DNA of 64,000 nucleotides from Zygnema cylindricum (lineage: Eukaryota; Streptophyta; Zygnematophyceae; Zygnematales; Zygnemataceae): the NCBI GenBank assembly GCA_037447655.1, contig JBBHKE010000893.1:371186-435185 (forward strand), written 5' to 3'. Under the pieces are notes generated by a model. The model had not been told where the DNA came from, ran no database searches, and saw only the letters and a program-made list of their open reading frames with translations. The translations under genes were made by a program, and so were the position numbers. Shown in pieces: positions 53,893 to 64,000 of this stretch. How positions within the stretch are numbered: position 1 is the first letter of the stretch; each line of letters begins with the position of its first letter.

Positions 53893-54898
53893 ATGGGGTC
53901 TCCTTCACAAGATAACGCCTTTCCAACAGATTCTGTTCAGTCCATTTTAAAGAAAAAGAAGGAAAAAAATTTCGATTCTCGAGCCACAGAAGATAGTCTC
54001 TCCCTTTGTTGTGAATGTACGGAAAATAAATGGAAGTACAAGTGTCCGGGATGTGGTACAAAGACTTGTTCCTTAGAGTGTGTCAAGAGTCACAAAAAGA
54101 CAAAGAACTGTACGGGAAAGAGAGACAGAACTTCTTTTCTGCCACTCGCCAGCTTTACAGACCAACAGCTTGTATCAGGTAAAGTTTTTCGTATCTTTTT
54201 TTAAGGGGTTGTTTTGTTTTTAGGGTTGTTTTGTTTTTAGGGTTTTTTTGTTTTTAGGGTTTTTTTGTTTTTAGGGTTTTGCACAAGAGAGTTAAGCAAT
54301 TTGTAAGATAAGGACAATTAAACAAAGGAGGAGATTTATCGCCAGGAGAATTAAACGGCAGAGAATTAAACAAAGGAGGTTTAAACAGAGGTTTAACAGA
54401 GGTTTAAACAGAGGATTAAACAGGGGAGGTTTAAACAGAGATTTAAATAGAGGATTAAACAGGGGATGTTTAAACAGAGGATTGAACAGAGGATTAAACA
54501 GGGGAGGTTTAAACAGAGGTTTAAACAGGGGAGGTTTAAACCCAAGAGAATTTAACGGAGAAGATTTAATCCCCGGAGAATTTTATAAAGAGGATAATTA
54601 AACGGAGAGATATAAAGCACAGGAGACCGTTCTTAAAAGTTAAACATGAAGTTTTGGTGTTTTTGTTTTTAGGGCTTTGCACGTGTTATTTTTAGATAAG
54701 TGCATTTAAACAGAGCATATTTAATCCCAGGAGAATTCAACAGAAGATATTTAAAATCAGGAGAGGAACAGGGGAGTCAGATATTAATATTTTTTTCCAA
54801 TTATGGGGTTATGAAAGTGAAGTGATAAATTGAGGTAAGAGGTTAAAAGAGGGGGAGGAGAAGGGAGGAGAGGGGGGAGAGAGGGAGAGAGAGAGGGA

Positions 54899-54946
<48 letters not shown>

Positions 54947-57900
54947 GAGGGAGAGGGGGGGGGGAGGTAATAGAAGACTGAAAGTCATTAGTTTAATTAT
55001 TATGGTAAAAAAAAAATCCTTGCCTTTTGTGTTAGCCACTTATCAATTTATTCTGGTAATTTTTTCTCTTGCCTTTGGTGTACCCTCTCCCTCTCCTCCC
55101 TCGCCCTCTCCCTCTTCCTCTCTCTCTCTCTATTTGTTTATTTATTTATTCAATCAATTTTTTTAAATGTAGATGCAATTTGTTCAAAACATTTGAGGTA
55201 AGAGGATGAATTTGAGTCGTCTGCTATTATCTTTTTCTTTTTTCTCTTTTTTTTTCTTTTTTTTTTTTTTTTTTTTTCCCAGAGGTTTACGCCTTAAATT
55301 ACAAAACGAAAAAAGCCCACAAAATAATCAAAACTAAAAAAAAAGTGATGCGTTTCTGAATTCTAATCTGATTCAGCATTATGTTTTTTTTAACTCAACT
55401 AACAGAAAACTTTTGATGTTGATTTTGTTAACATATTTGTTTTCTTTGACATCGAAATTTTCTTTTTGAAGTGGCTTTCAAATGACAAAAGTTATCTTTT
55501 TTTATTCCTTACGTGTTCGACTCTTGAATCTCTTTTCAACTTTTAAAACTCGAAAAAAAACAAAAAAAAATAACTTTCCCTCTCAAAAAAAAAAGGAAAA
55601 AAAACAGAAAAAGAACTTTGAAAAAGAAAAAGAACTTTGAAGATAACTTTTCTTCTTTTCTCTCTCTCTTTTCTTCTTTTTCTTTTTATTCTCTCTCTTT
55701 TTTTCTCTTAAAACTCTCTTCACCTCCTCGAACTCTTTTCGACTTTATAAAATCTCTTGTCAACTTTTACAATTCTTTTCAACTCTTGAAACTCTTTGTG
55801 ACTCTTAAAACTCCTTTTACTCTTTTTGACTCTTAAAACTCTTCTTTTTTCTTTTTACAGATTACCACTTTTTAGAAGAAGCTCTGAGAGAGAGAGATTC
55901 AGCGAAAAAATTAAGAACACCTCTTGGATCACCTTTTCGTTATAAACTTCCTCCACCAATGACTGCTCTCCGTAACCAGGCACAAAATAGAAAGACAACT
56001 CTTCTCTATCTTGCCAAAGGAATGACTCGGAGACTCGAAAACTCGAGTGAGTATCACAAAAGGTAATCGAAAAGACAATAATTTTACACATAAAAGCAAC
56101 AAAAGTGGACAGGGAAAGGAAAATCGAGTGAGTATCATAAAAGATATTTTTATGAAAGGTAACAAAATCAATCATTTTACTTGTAAAAGTCACAAAAGTC
56201 GTTAGGGAAAATAAAATTGAGCGAGTATTATAAAAGGTGATTGAAAAGACAACCATTTTAAGTCACAAAAGTAGATAGGGGAAAGAAAAATTGAGCGAGT
56301 ATCAGAAAAAGCTAACTGGAAAATCAATCATATTACTTAAAGTTACAAAAGTGGATAGCGGAAAAGTAAATCGAGCGAGTATCAGAAAAGGTAATTGAAA
56401 AAGCATTCATTTTACACATAAACGTCACAAAAGTGAATAGGGAAAAAGAAAACACAAGCGAATATTATAAAAGGTAACTGAAAAAACAATCATTTTACAC
56501 ATAAAGTCATAAAAGTGGATAGAGAAAAAAGACTCCCTTTAAGGCTCTCTTTAATGGCCAAACATTGCCGTAAATTTACATTCTTGATCTCTTAACCGGA
56601 ACGATTTTCTTTTTCCGCCCTATCCTATTTGGTCGGAGACTCTTACTGGCTTCTCTTCTCTCTTATTCTTTTCTCCCTCTCCCTCTCCGTTTTCTTCTCT
56701 TATTATTTGCGTCTCCCCCTTTTCTCTCTTCTCTCTTCTCTCTCTTTCCTCTCTTCTCTCACTTTCCTCTCTTCTCTCTCTTTTCTCTCTTCTCCCTTTT
56801 CGCTCTTCTCATCCCTTTTCCCACTTACTTGTATCTTCTCTTCTCAGGCGTCGCTGTATTTTTTGGAGAGTGGAGTGGCAGTTACATTCTGGAAACTTAA
56901 AACTTGTAACAGGAAGGTACTTTTTCTTCATATCTTTAACTCTTATAAAGTTCAAGTGTGAGGTTATATAAGTGATATATATATAATAATAATGGGGGAG
57001 GGGGAGGGGGAGGGGGAGGGGGAGAGGGAGAGAGAGGGTCATTCAAGAACCTGCCAGTGTATCATGTTCTCAGTTCCGTTTCGTCTGTATAAGTGCAGAA
57101 TGGACAGCAAACACTCGGCAATGTTTACAAAAGCAGTTGCTTGCTGAGCTGGCAAATGGAAGCCACGGGTTGGTGATACATAAGCCGACGACGCTCGATT
57201 ATTTTTTAAAAAGGAACCTTCCCAGGTATGAATACATTTAGAGAGGGCAGGGGAGGAGAGGAGAGGAGGGAGAAGGGACGGAGAGGGAGAGGGAGGGAGA
57301 GGGGGGAGAGGGGACGGAGAAGGGGAGGGAGGGAGAGGGAGAGAGGGAGTTTACCGACTCTAATGTTGAGTTTCCTCTTTTCCACCCAATTCCACCATAG
57401 CTTGTAACAACAGAGTTGTTTAAAAGCGGTTCGAACAAATGAATTTTAAATAGTTTACTTTTACTTCACCACTAAAATAACGTCATTTGTCTCATTCCCT
57501 AGAAAGGTTATTTATGCCTTTTTAGTCGACCGTTTTGTCATAAATGCAAAAAAAAAATGTCACTTGTCTCTTTCCTTGGAATTTTTTTTCACATTTTAAT
57601 CGACTCTTTGATCACTTATGCAAACAAAGATGTTATTATTTGTCTCTTTCCTTGGAAACTTTTATGTACTATATTTTTAAATTGACTTCTTTTTCCTTTG
57701 TTAAATATAGGCGAATAAAACGGCTTACTATGAGTTCCGGGCATCGGAAACCCTAAAATCTCAATTGACCAATATGGTTGTAATAGAGTTTCCAGTTATC
57801 CACGTGGCACTTCCTAATGAGCTAGAATTATTTCCCATATGTGAACGAGAGGTTCCTTTACAAGAATCTCCTCCGAAATTAGGGGGAGAGGGAGAAGTAG

Positions 57901-58070
57901 AGGGAAAGGTAGACGGAGAGGTTAAGGTAGAGGGAGAGGGAGAGAAACTTGTGAAGGTGGAAAGTTCCGTAAAAATGGAAAATTTTAATAGTAAAAGTAT
58001 TTTAAAAAAAGATGTGGAGGGGAAATGGTTTCGCGAGGAACAAATTGAAGATCCTAGTAGTAATCCGTAA
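53893..58070 (+). CDS. BCD1: Box C/D snoRNP assembly protein BCD1 (HIT zinc finger, ZNHIT6-like), five exons
   Basis: BCD1 is needed for box C/D snoRNP assembly and snoRNA stability in the nucleus. Exons read: 53893-54178, 55861-56062, 56848-56916, 57058-57225, 57711-58070. Exon 1 has the zf-HIT finger: CCECTENKWKYKCPGC, TKTCSLECVKSHKKTKNC, then GKRDRTSFLPL. Exon 2: DYHFLEEALRERDSAKKLR, LPPPMTALRNQAQNRKTTLL. The exon 2-3 join gives HKRRRCIFWRVEWQLHS, the conserved CIFW motif. Exon 5: LKSQLTNMVVIEFPVIHVAL, then an acidic tail partly encoded by a GGGAGAGG microsatellite. Exon 4 (LLAELANGSHGLVIHKPTTL) ends in phase 2 but exon 5 opens in phase 0, so a microexon or other sites are missed there. 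Confidence 0.9.
54330..54600 (+). repeat. GGTTTAAACAGAGG array in BCD1 intron 1
   Basis: About 17 copies of GGAGGTTTAAACAGAGGATT and shorter variants, partly alternating GGTTTAAACAG with GGATTAAACAG. A few related units recur at about 54705-54760. A TTTTTGTTTTTAGGG repeat (54210-54285) precedes it. Confidence 0.85.
54840..54965. repeat. Purine tract with a 45-base poly-G run
   Basis: GAGAGGGAGA sequence, then 45 G at 54901-54945, then GAGAGGG and a further G run. Length of such a run is unreliable in assemblies. Confidence 0.95.
56030..56530 (+). repeat. Copies of the BCD1 exon 2 end and donor in intron 2
   Basis: The real junction reads CTCGAGTGAGTATCACAAAAG|GTAATCG. Copies start near 56123, 56216, 56290, 56365 and 56451: ATCGAGTGAGTATCATAAAA, ATTGAGCGAGTATTATAAAA, ATTGAGCGAGTATCAGAAAA, ATCGAGCGAGTATCAGAAAA, ACAAGCGAATATTATAAAAG. 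The intron part TTTTACACATAAA..CACAAAAGTGGATAGGG is repeated too. Unit length is about 75-93 bp; several keep AAAAGGTAA or AAAAGGTGA. Confidence 0.88.
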
Positions 58071-58156
58071 AAGTTGCAAAAGCTCCCAATAATTTTTGTA
58101 ATAATTTGTTTTCCATAAATTGTGCAATAAGGTTTTTTTTCCACCTTGCAATAAAA

Positions 58157-58432
58157 GTACAACGCTTATCCCTATTATAGTTAATAACACTAATTCGTGT
58201 GCCTTTTTTTTGGGCCAAAAAAATTTTTGTGTTTAAGTGTTAATAACAACCACCCATCGTTACTAGTGTTAAGGATTTATGTGTTCCTCCCTCCCTCCCT
58301 CCCTCCCTCCCCTCCCTCCCTCATGCGAAATTAGAATATACAATACTAATTCCGTGCAAAGAGACGTGAGAGATTATAGTTCTGATTTCTCATCTACACT
58401 AATAATTCCTTTATTAAAAATGGGCGGTGTAG
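58157..58432. mobile_element. MITE-like element with an internal CCCT microsatellite
   Basis: Right end ATTAAAAATGGGCGGTGTAG. Interior GTTAATAACACTAATTCGTG and AGACGTGAGAGATTATAGT match the 27301 family. It includes (CCCT)n at about 58285-58320. The left boundary is approximate. It lies 3' of BCD1. Confidence 0.55.
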
Positions 58433-58709
58433 TAATATGATTTCAAATGGTTTTACGGAAAAGGATGTACTTTTTTTTTCAAAGATTATTTGGAAATGTC
58501 ATAATAGAAATAAAAAGACAAGGAAAAAAAAGAAAAGGAAAAAATAGCAAATGGTATTTTGAGGTTTTTGTCTACTTATTTCATTTGATACGGACTTATT
58601 GCTATTTTGGGCTTTCTTGTGGTTTCATCAAATCGTCACTTGTGGACCAACTTTACTCCCTTTTATTGTCCCCTTTTTTTGTCTCCTATTTTAATGTTTA
58701 CGTGTAAAT

Positions 58710-58757
<48 letters not shown>
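58710..58757. repeat. (TA)n microsatellite
   Basis: About 24 TA repeats in AT-rich DNA; no gene is seen from 58433 to 59487. Confidence 0.95.
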
Positions 58758-58761
<4 letters not shown>

Positions 58762-59487
58762 ATGAGATTTTGGAGTTACGGTACATTTTGGATTTTGTCT
58801 ATTGCCAAAATTTGAGGTTGACCTTTGAGATTTTTATGCAATACTTATGTCACTAGAAACATAAAGAAAGTATTTTCCTCCAATAAAAAATTGGAAGAAA
58901 ACTTTTCATCTTTTCATGTGTCCTGTGTTTGTTTTTTCCGTTTCATTTTGGCTTAACTTTTCTTTTGTTTCCGTGTCACTACGGATTTAATTAAGCTTAT
59001 TATATTATTATGTTTCTTAGTAGAGGTCTTTCTTACTTTTATCGTTGAAATGTTTGAAAGGAACATAATGTGTGTTTTCCTCGTATTGTACGCTATACTG
59101 AAAAAAATACAAAAAAATAAGAGGTACGCAATTTCCTTGATTCTGCGCGAAATTATACTTGGGAAAAAACATAAGAAAAAAAACGTGCAGCTACATTACA
59201 TTCTAATGTACGAATGATGTACAAAATAATACTTGACGAGAAAACACTTAGGGATTTTATCGGACGTAATTCCATCCTTTATGTTTTGCTAACCTAAATG
59301 CGGTATGCAGTTTGGTTTGGAATCTCGGTCTGTAAAAGGTTTTAGTTCTGTTCGGACCAAAACGGAGCCGAACCTAATTGAACTGATCGAATGGAACTGA
59401 ACTGAACTAATCTCAAATGGATTTATTGCTACTGTTGTGTATCGGTATATTTCCTATCGCGATAAATCCTATACGGTGTATCGGTTA

Positions 59488-62400
59488 TCAGCATTGCCAA
59501 GGGGGGCGATATATCGGTCCAAGATTATCGACGTTATATGAGGGGATTTTTCCTAATCCAACCCGAGAAAGATCCAAAGCAAATGGTTTGAAGTTGTCAA
59601 CTGGGTCTCGGTGAGGGTAATCACGCTCTTTAAAGGCAGTTGCATCCCAAGACCGAACACCAATATGCAATACCGCATGGATGGAAACATGTGATCCCAT
59701 AGAGTTGTTGAGGCCTACATATCCCAGTGTTCTCTCAACGCCTTGAAAAAACACAAGATCCATGTGAGTGTCGCGTACACCCCTGTATTGAGAATGTGGC
59801 GAGAGGATATACACAACTCACGTTTCACGGTGTATCCTGTTTCACTACCCACTGAAGTGATTGCATGATTGCATCTCGAACAGTAGGATTGCAGCAAGTC
59901 GAGACGTAAGCGGAGTGCTAATGAAAATTATTGATAAAATAAGCGAAGTAAGGCAAAAATTAAATTAGCAACGAGCCAAGCCTCAACACTGAGAGCAAAG
60001 TCGAGCCTGCGCGTCAGCTGTAGGCAGCGCCTCAAGGAGGTTCTTAAAGTCGGCGGCCCTACCGTATCGGTGATATGTTGTTGCATACCGCAAACTAATG
60101 GTAGATACCACCAGAGACCAACTACCTAAGCGGCTGACGCTATGGTGGTTGTACGGCGCAAGCCAAGACTCCTCAAAAAAATTGGTAAGACAGGTTGTGA
60201 CGAGGGAGGAGCCTTTCCGGACGATCTTGTATACCTTGCCCAATAAGTTGATGCAAATAAGCAAAGAGGCAATTATCAAAATATGAAAGTGAGGAAAAAA
60301 AAGAAATACTGGGAGGTAAAGTGCGCGCCAAGTACAAGGGTCGTTGTGCAAGACAACTAGTTAAGATAGCGAAAGCCACTTGGGAAATGAGAAGTTTCGT
60401 GAGGTCCTCACAGTGGGAAAGGTCATCCAATAGAGCATAGTTAACAAACTGGTGAAAAAAATCAAGGGCGCCAACAGGGAACCTTACATCTTTAGACCCT
60501 CTTGAGGTGTACAAACATGGAAGCATGTAGGGAGAGGGAAATTCGGGGCCAAGCCAGTAGGTGACCATGCGACAAATTGTAAGATGTTGACAGAAAAACT
60601 TACCTTAGAAAAGTGCTCGAAAAAATGGTGAAAGGCAAGAACAACTATGCCTAGCAACCGATGATATATGCGTCATCAACCACTGGAGGGAACAAACAAC
60701 TTGGAAAAGCGCTAGTCGATGCTCGCAAGGTCTACAAGTGGGCGAGAGCAAACAAAGGGTCTCCCAAAAGGTTGCCTTGACAAGTAGGAGTAACTTTGTC
60801 CAAAGTGGCAACATTTGGTAGTGGGCTACCTAGGGAATAATCGAGGGAGTTGGATGTGGAGTAAAAAGCGCGAACCAAAGGGAAAAGTTGGTTGACGAGA
60901 GGGGGGGCGTGTCGAAGATCACAAAAGATGGCATTGCGACCAATGGTGTTGAAAGCATTAGTAATGGCAACTTGGAGAACAACCCAATGTGGGTGTAGGT
61001 CTAGAATTGATCATAAACCATGAACGACTGCCTCACAACCTCCCCGCATTGCGACACCAAATTGACGTGGGGAAAAATAATCGTGGAAAGCCCCTTGTAG
61101 TTGTAAACAGATTGATCAAGCCACAAGAGGATACAAAAATGTCCATAAGGATAGGACGAACACCACTTGCAGGTGTTAAAACGGCAACAAGGAGTGATGC
61201 TACCAAAATAGGTACTACGGTGGGTGGCACATGTGCACATGTTCTCAAGCAAGTGAGAAGCCACCTTAAACAACAAATTAAAACCTTGCAATGGACTTTT
61301 TGGAGGAAAAATATCACGCAAATTTCCATATACCATCATAGAAGGTCCCCTAGGCCGAGAGGAGGCCACACCAAAGCTTTAGGTGAGGTATCTTGGTTAA
61401 AATCAAAGGGGTCAACGGGGTCATATGAGTCGAAGAATGGTAAACTCAAAGGGGTCAACGGGGTCATATGAGTCGAAGAATGGTAAAAGTTCATCAGGTG
61501 CGGCGGGGTGAAGGGATCGGAGGGCCTCAACAGTTCACTCCGTAGTTGGCGATGGTGCGAAAGGGCGAAGTGCCCGAGCAGCCCGAGAGAGTTCACCGCA
61601 TCGCACGAGGTGCACGACACGGCACATGTGGGTTGTGGAGGTCACGTCGAGGATGAGTCACAAAAAGGGAAATGAACATATCTGCATGCTTTTCCTGGAG
61701 AGATTCCCAATCCTTACGGAAGAATCATTAACTTCTCGACATGTTTGTTGTGTCCCACTAGCACCCCCATGGGAAGGTAAGACAAAAACTTAGAGCAAAA
61801 ACAAAAATAAAATGGGTTGAGCTCCCTGATTATTGACGTCGTTAGCTAGAAGCCCGAGTGGGAACCGAAAACGACTTCTCGAAGACGAGGAGGAATGCGA
61901 GAGCACACTCGAGGTCGGGGGTAACTGAGATGGTAAGAACCCAACGCATTAAGATTACAGATTAACTTCTATTCACTATGGGGGGGATGTCGCTGAATGG
62001 GGGGGTTGTTAAGAAGATGCCCTCCTTGGGAATGTGAAGGAGCAGAAAAAGCATTTGGACACGCTCTCACATGTTTTGCTAAACCGACGTCGACAACGTC
62101 AGGCTTCCCACAACCCGAACAAGGAACTCGAGAAGGTGGAGCACAAGAAGAAGGGTTGATAATTAGAGGAGGATGAGGAATAAGGTTGATTGAAGGTTGA
62201 GAGGTAGAAGGAAGAACTTGAGAGAGAGATGCGACAGGTGAGGTGATGGGAGGCTTATTGGACGGAGGGGATGGCACGGGTATGGGAACTAAGGTGGGAG
62301 GAGTTAGAGGAGGAGGGGTTGAACATTTGAGCAATAGTGGTTTTTAAAAAGAGAGTTTGGGGGAGGGACCAAAAACAAAGTGTTCGATGGCTCTCGACGA

Positions 62401-62700
62401 CGAGGGGACAATATCGTGGTGTAGATGTATTGGGGAGAGGGATGAGGTGGGGGTGCGATAGTGGTCAGTCGAGGAGCGAACATAAGAGGGTGAGACGACC
62501 CTGTGAAGGAGTTACATAGTCGCAAATGTGTGGGAAATGACGGGGAAGGGGACCGTGACGCTCGTCGTTTTTGAGGGGCCATAGGGAGAGGTGCGAATGA
62601 AGATACTGAACCAAAAGATGAACTAACTCGAGAACCTGACTGGATTTTTGAAAAATTGTTGACGGATAATGGTCTTGCTAGACGCCGCAAAACCAAATAC
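59488..62700 (-). pseudogene. Degenerate LINE (non-LTR retrotransposon), 5' to 3' on the minus strand
   Basis: Read on the minus strand: a Pro/Ser-rich leader (62.3-62.7 kb); a C2HC finger, VPCSGCGKPDVVDVGLAKHV then RACP (about 62.05-62.12 kb); reverse-transcriptase blocks, QFGVAMRGGCEAVVHGL then a stop, LDLHPHWVVLQVAITNAFNT (61.0-61.07 kb), QGNLLGDPLFALAH (about 60.75 kb), and the catalytic VVDDAYIIG (about 60.67 kb); and a C-terminal region, SMGSHVSIHAVLHIGV and KERDYPHRDPVDNFKPFALD (59.56-59.7 kb). Frames change and stops interrupt throughout, so it is dead. The order finger-RT-tail suits a plant/algal LINE. Confidence 0.75.
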
Positions 62701-62771
62701 TTCCCAAATGAAAGTGGAAAACCTACATAAAAAAACCCTATTTCGTTTTTTTTTTTTTTCTTCTCTTCTTG

Positions 62772-62878
62772 TAGTCCATGTCTTTAAATAATGTTGTTAA
62801 ATCTATTTTGTAATTTTTGGCCAAAAATAGTCGCGACCAAATCAGTGATTATTAACACTAATAACGATGAGCACTGTT
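62772..62878. mobile_element. Partial MITE, right end
   Basis: Contains GTAGTCCATG, GTTGTTAA, TTGGCCAAAAATAGTCGCGA and ACTAATAACGATGAGCACTG, matching the right half of the 27301 family. The left half is missing. Confidence 0.55.
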
Positions 62879-63224
62879 CTTTTGTGTGGTACGCTCACCA
62901 GGCGTGGGAGCCACCGACAATGCGAAAGACTAAAAAATCCCACGAAGATGTCCACACTCCACAATTAGAGGACGAAGGGGAAAAGGAAACAAGAGACCAA
63001 ATAGCGAAGAGGAACTTCTAGGAACATGAAAAAGAAAATGATGGCGGTGGAGTACCAAGAATGGGTAAATAATAGTACTTATGTTTGACAAAAACTCACA
63101 TGCAATAAAGTTTCATAAAAGTGAAAAACTTTATTACAAAAAGTGCGATGGGAAAACCATCAAAGTATAAAGGGGGTAAAAAAGGGAAACAGTTGCCGAT
63201 GGAGGGAAATCATCGGATATCTGT

Positions 63225-63990
63225 TTTAGCGGAGACCTTTTAGAATACGACAGACGATAGTACTTTCTGTACTTCTATTACAAAAGCGCGGAAACGTACA
63301 TGTAAATAATCAGATAGCACCATCTTTCGTCGCAGCAACATTTTGTAAAAATATTTTCTTTCAGTGCGGAACATTTTCTAAGAAAGTTCCAGGAGACGAG
63401 ATATTTAATTATTTACCTATCCAAAATGTTCGTCGAACTGCCCAAAAATAATTTGTTTTTTATTTTACGGCATGGAAGGGAACCCTAAAGTAGAAACTAC
63501 ACCGTGGATCGCTATTAGTGTTAATGTTTTTTTCGTCTATCAATTTTATTTTCTCCGTACACACATCGAATTGTGGATCTGACGGTTGCGATAGAAAATT
63601 AAGATTCTCAGCTTCCGATTGGCGGTCTCAAATTTAAAATCGGACCTGTGTGTACGGATAAATTACGTTTTAAGTGACGAAAAAATTATTAACACTAATA
63701 GCGATTCGCGGTGTACTGTATCGACAGAGGGGAATCTGCTTATCAACGGATTTTTTTTTTGCAGAGACCTTTTTATAACACGACAAACTAATTCGTGCAG
63801 TATTTCTGCACTCTTATTCTAAAAGTGCGGAAACGTAGTAAAAAAAAAGCAGATTGCACGCACGTGTAGAAATATTTATCGCCAATTGGAACAGGTTTCA
63901 AAATATTTACCGAACCAAAAAATTTGTCGCGCTGTTCAAAACATTTGTATTTTTTTCGTACGGCATTTAAGTGGAATTCTAAAATAGAAA
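63225..63990 (+). repeat. Diverged duplication split by a MITE
   Basis: 63225-63495 and 63755-63990 share ordered blocks: CGGAGACCTTTT / CAGAGACCTTTT, ACGACAGACGA / ACGACAAACTA, AAAGCGCGGAAACGTA / AAAGTGCGGAAACGTA, ATTTACC, and TACGGCAT with AAAGTAGAAA / AAAATAGAAA. A MITE (63498-63715) lies between them. No coding sequence recognised. Confidence 0.65.
63498..63715. mobile_element. Intact TACACCGTGGATCGC-family MITE
   Basis: 218 bp with ~28-bp near-perfect inverted ends: TACACCGTGGATCGCTATTA and TAATAGCGATTCGCGGTGTA. Subterminal TCTCCGTACACACA pairs with TGTGTGTACGGATA, so most of the element can fold as a hairpin. Confidence 0.88.
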
Positions 63991-64000
63991 AGTCGATATA

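Noticed and set aside
53709-54061. Minus-strand Ser/Val-rich and other frames opposite BCD1 exon 1
   Set aside because: Shadow of the CTGCAGCTGGAA minisatellite and of the zinc-finger exon.
54210-54285. Interstitial telomere (TTTAGGG)
   Set aside because: Unit is about 15 bp, TTTTTGTTTTTAGGG, only partly telomere-like, and lies in the BCD1 intron. The TTAGGGTTAGGG near 25657 is only two units.

Overview
The window looks like nuclear DNA of a streptophyte, meaning a charophyte alga or an early-diverging land plant rather than a seed plant. The protein families I recognise are those of green plants: a plastid-targeted fibrillin, a plastid-targeted Ycf20-like protein, a DUF538 protein, glucuronokinase, a plant-type NEMP (DUF2215) protein, and the housekeeping proteins RPF2 and BCD1. 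Genes are split by long GT-AG introns, and exon phases mostly chain exactly when joined by eye. No rRNA, tRNA or CRISPR array was found. Species cannot be assigned. Two families present (an SdpI/DUF1648 membrane protein and a galacturonate-reductase-like Gfo/Idh/MocA enzyme) are not typical of seed plants.

Layout. 0.5-9.4 kb: 3' part of a Gfo/Idh/MocA oxidoreductase gene (+), eight exons, entering from the left edge. 9.9-11.4 kb: repeat-derived DNA. 11.7-15.0 kb: NEMP-like gene (+). 16.1-21.6 kb: a broken Ty1/copia element with two 474-bp LTRs, inserted in a GA microsatellite. 22.7-23.1 kb: DUF538 exon (-). 23.8-28.5 kb: foldback/MITE-like elements, microsatellites and a possible two-exon small gene (-). 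29.2 and 33.4 kb: two pieces of an SdpI-type membrane protein (+) on either side of a MITE that itself carries an insertion. 34.7-41.2 kb: a scaffold gap, a LINE 3' relic and a degenerate tandem repeat block. 41.6 kb: first exon of a plastid fibrillin (+). 43.4-49.7 kb: seven-exon RPF2 gene (-). 50.5 kb: lone first exon of glucuronokinase (+). 51.1-51.8 kb: Ycf20-like gene (-). 51.8-53.0 kb: nested MITEs. 53.9-58.1 kb: five-exon BCD1 gene (+). 59.5-62.7 kb: degenerate LINE (-). 63.2-64.0 kb: a duplicated segment split by a MITE.

The most unusual property is repeated at several genes: a splice junction (a few exon bases plus the adjoining intron bases) is tandemly copied into the intron in decaying copies. 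It is clear at the first intron of the oxidoreductase (about 20 copies of a pyrimidine tract plus TTTTGCAG|GTAAACC, which resembles recursive-splicing ratchet sites), at exon 6 of the same gene, at the fibrillin exon 1 donor, at the RPF2 exon 2 acceptor and at the BCD1 exon 2 donor. I treat this as one phenomenon, which I call junction echo. It is the strongest candidate here for something undescribed.

The genes do not form a pathway or operon. RPF2 (5S RNP and 60S assembly) and BCD1 (box C/D snoRNP assembly) both serve ribosome production. Fibrillin and Ycf20-like are plastid proteins. Glucuronokinase and the oxidoreductase both plausibly act on uronic acids.
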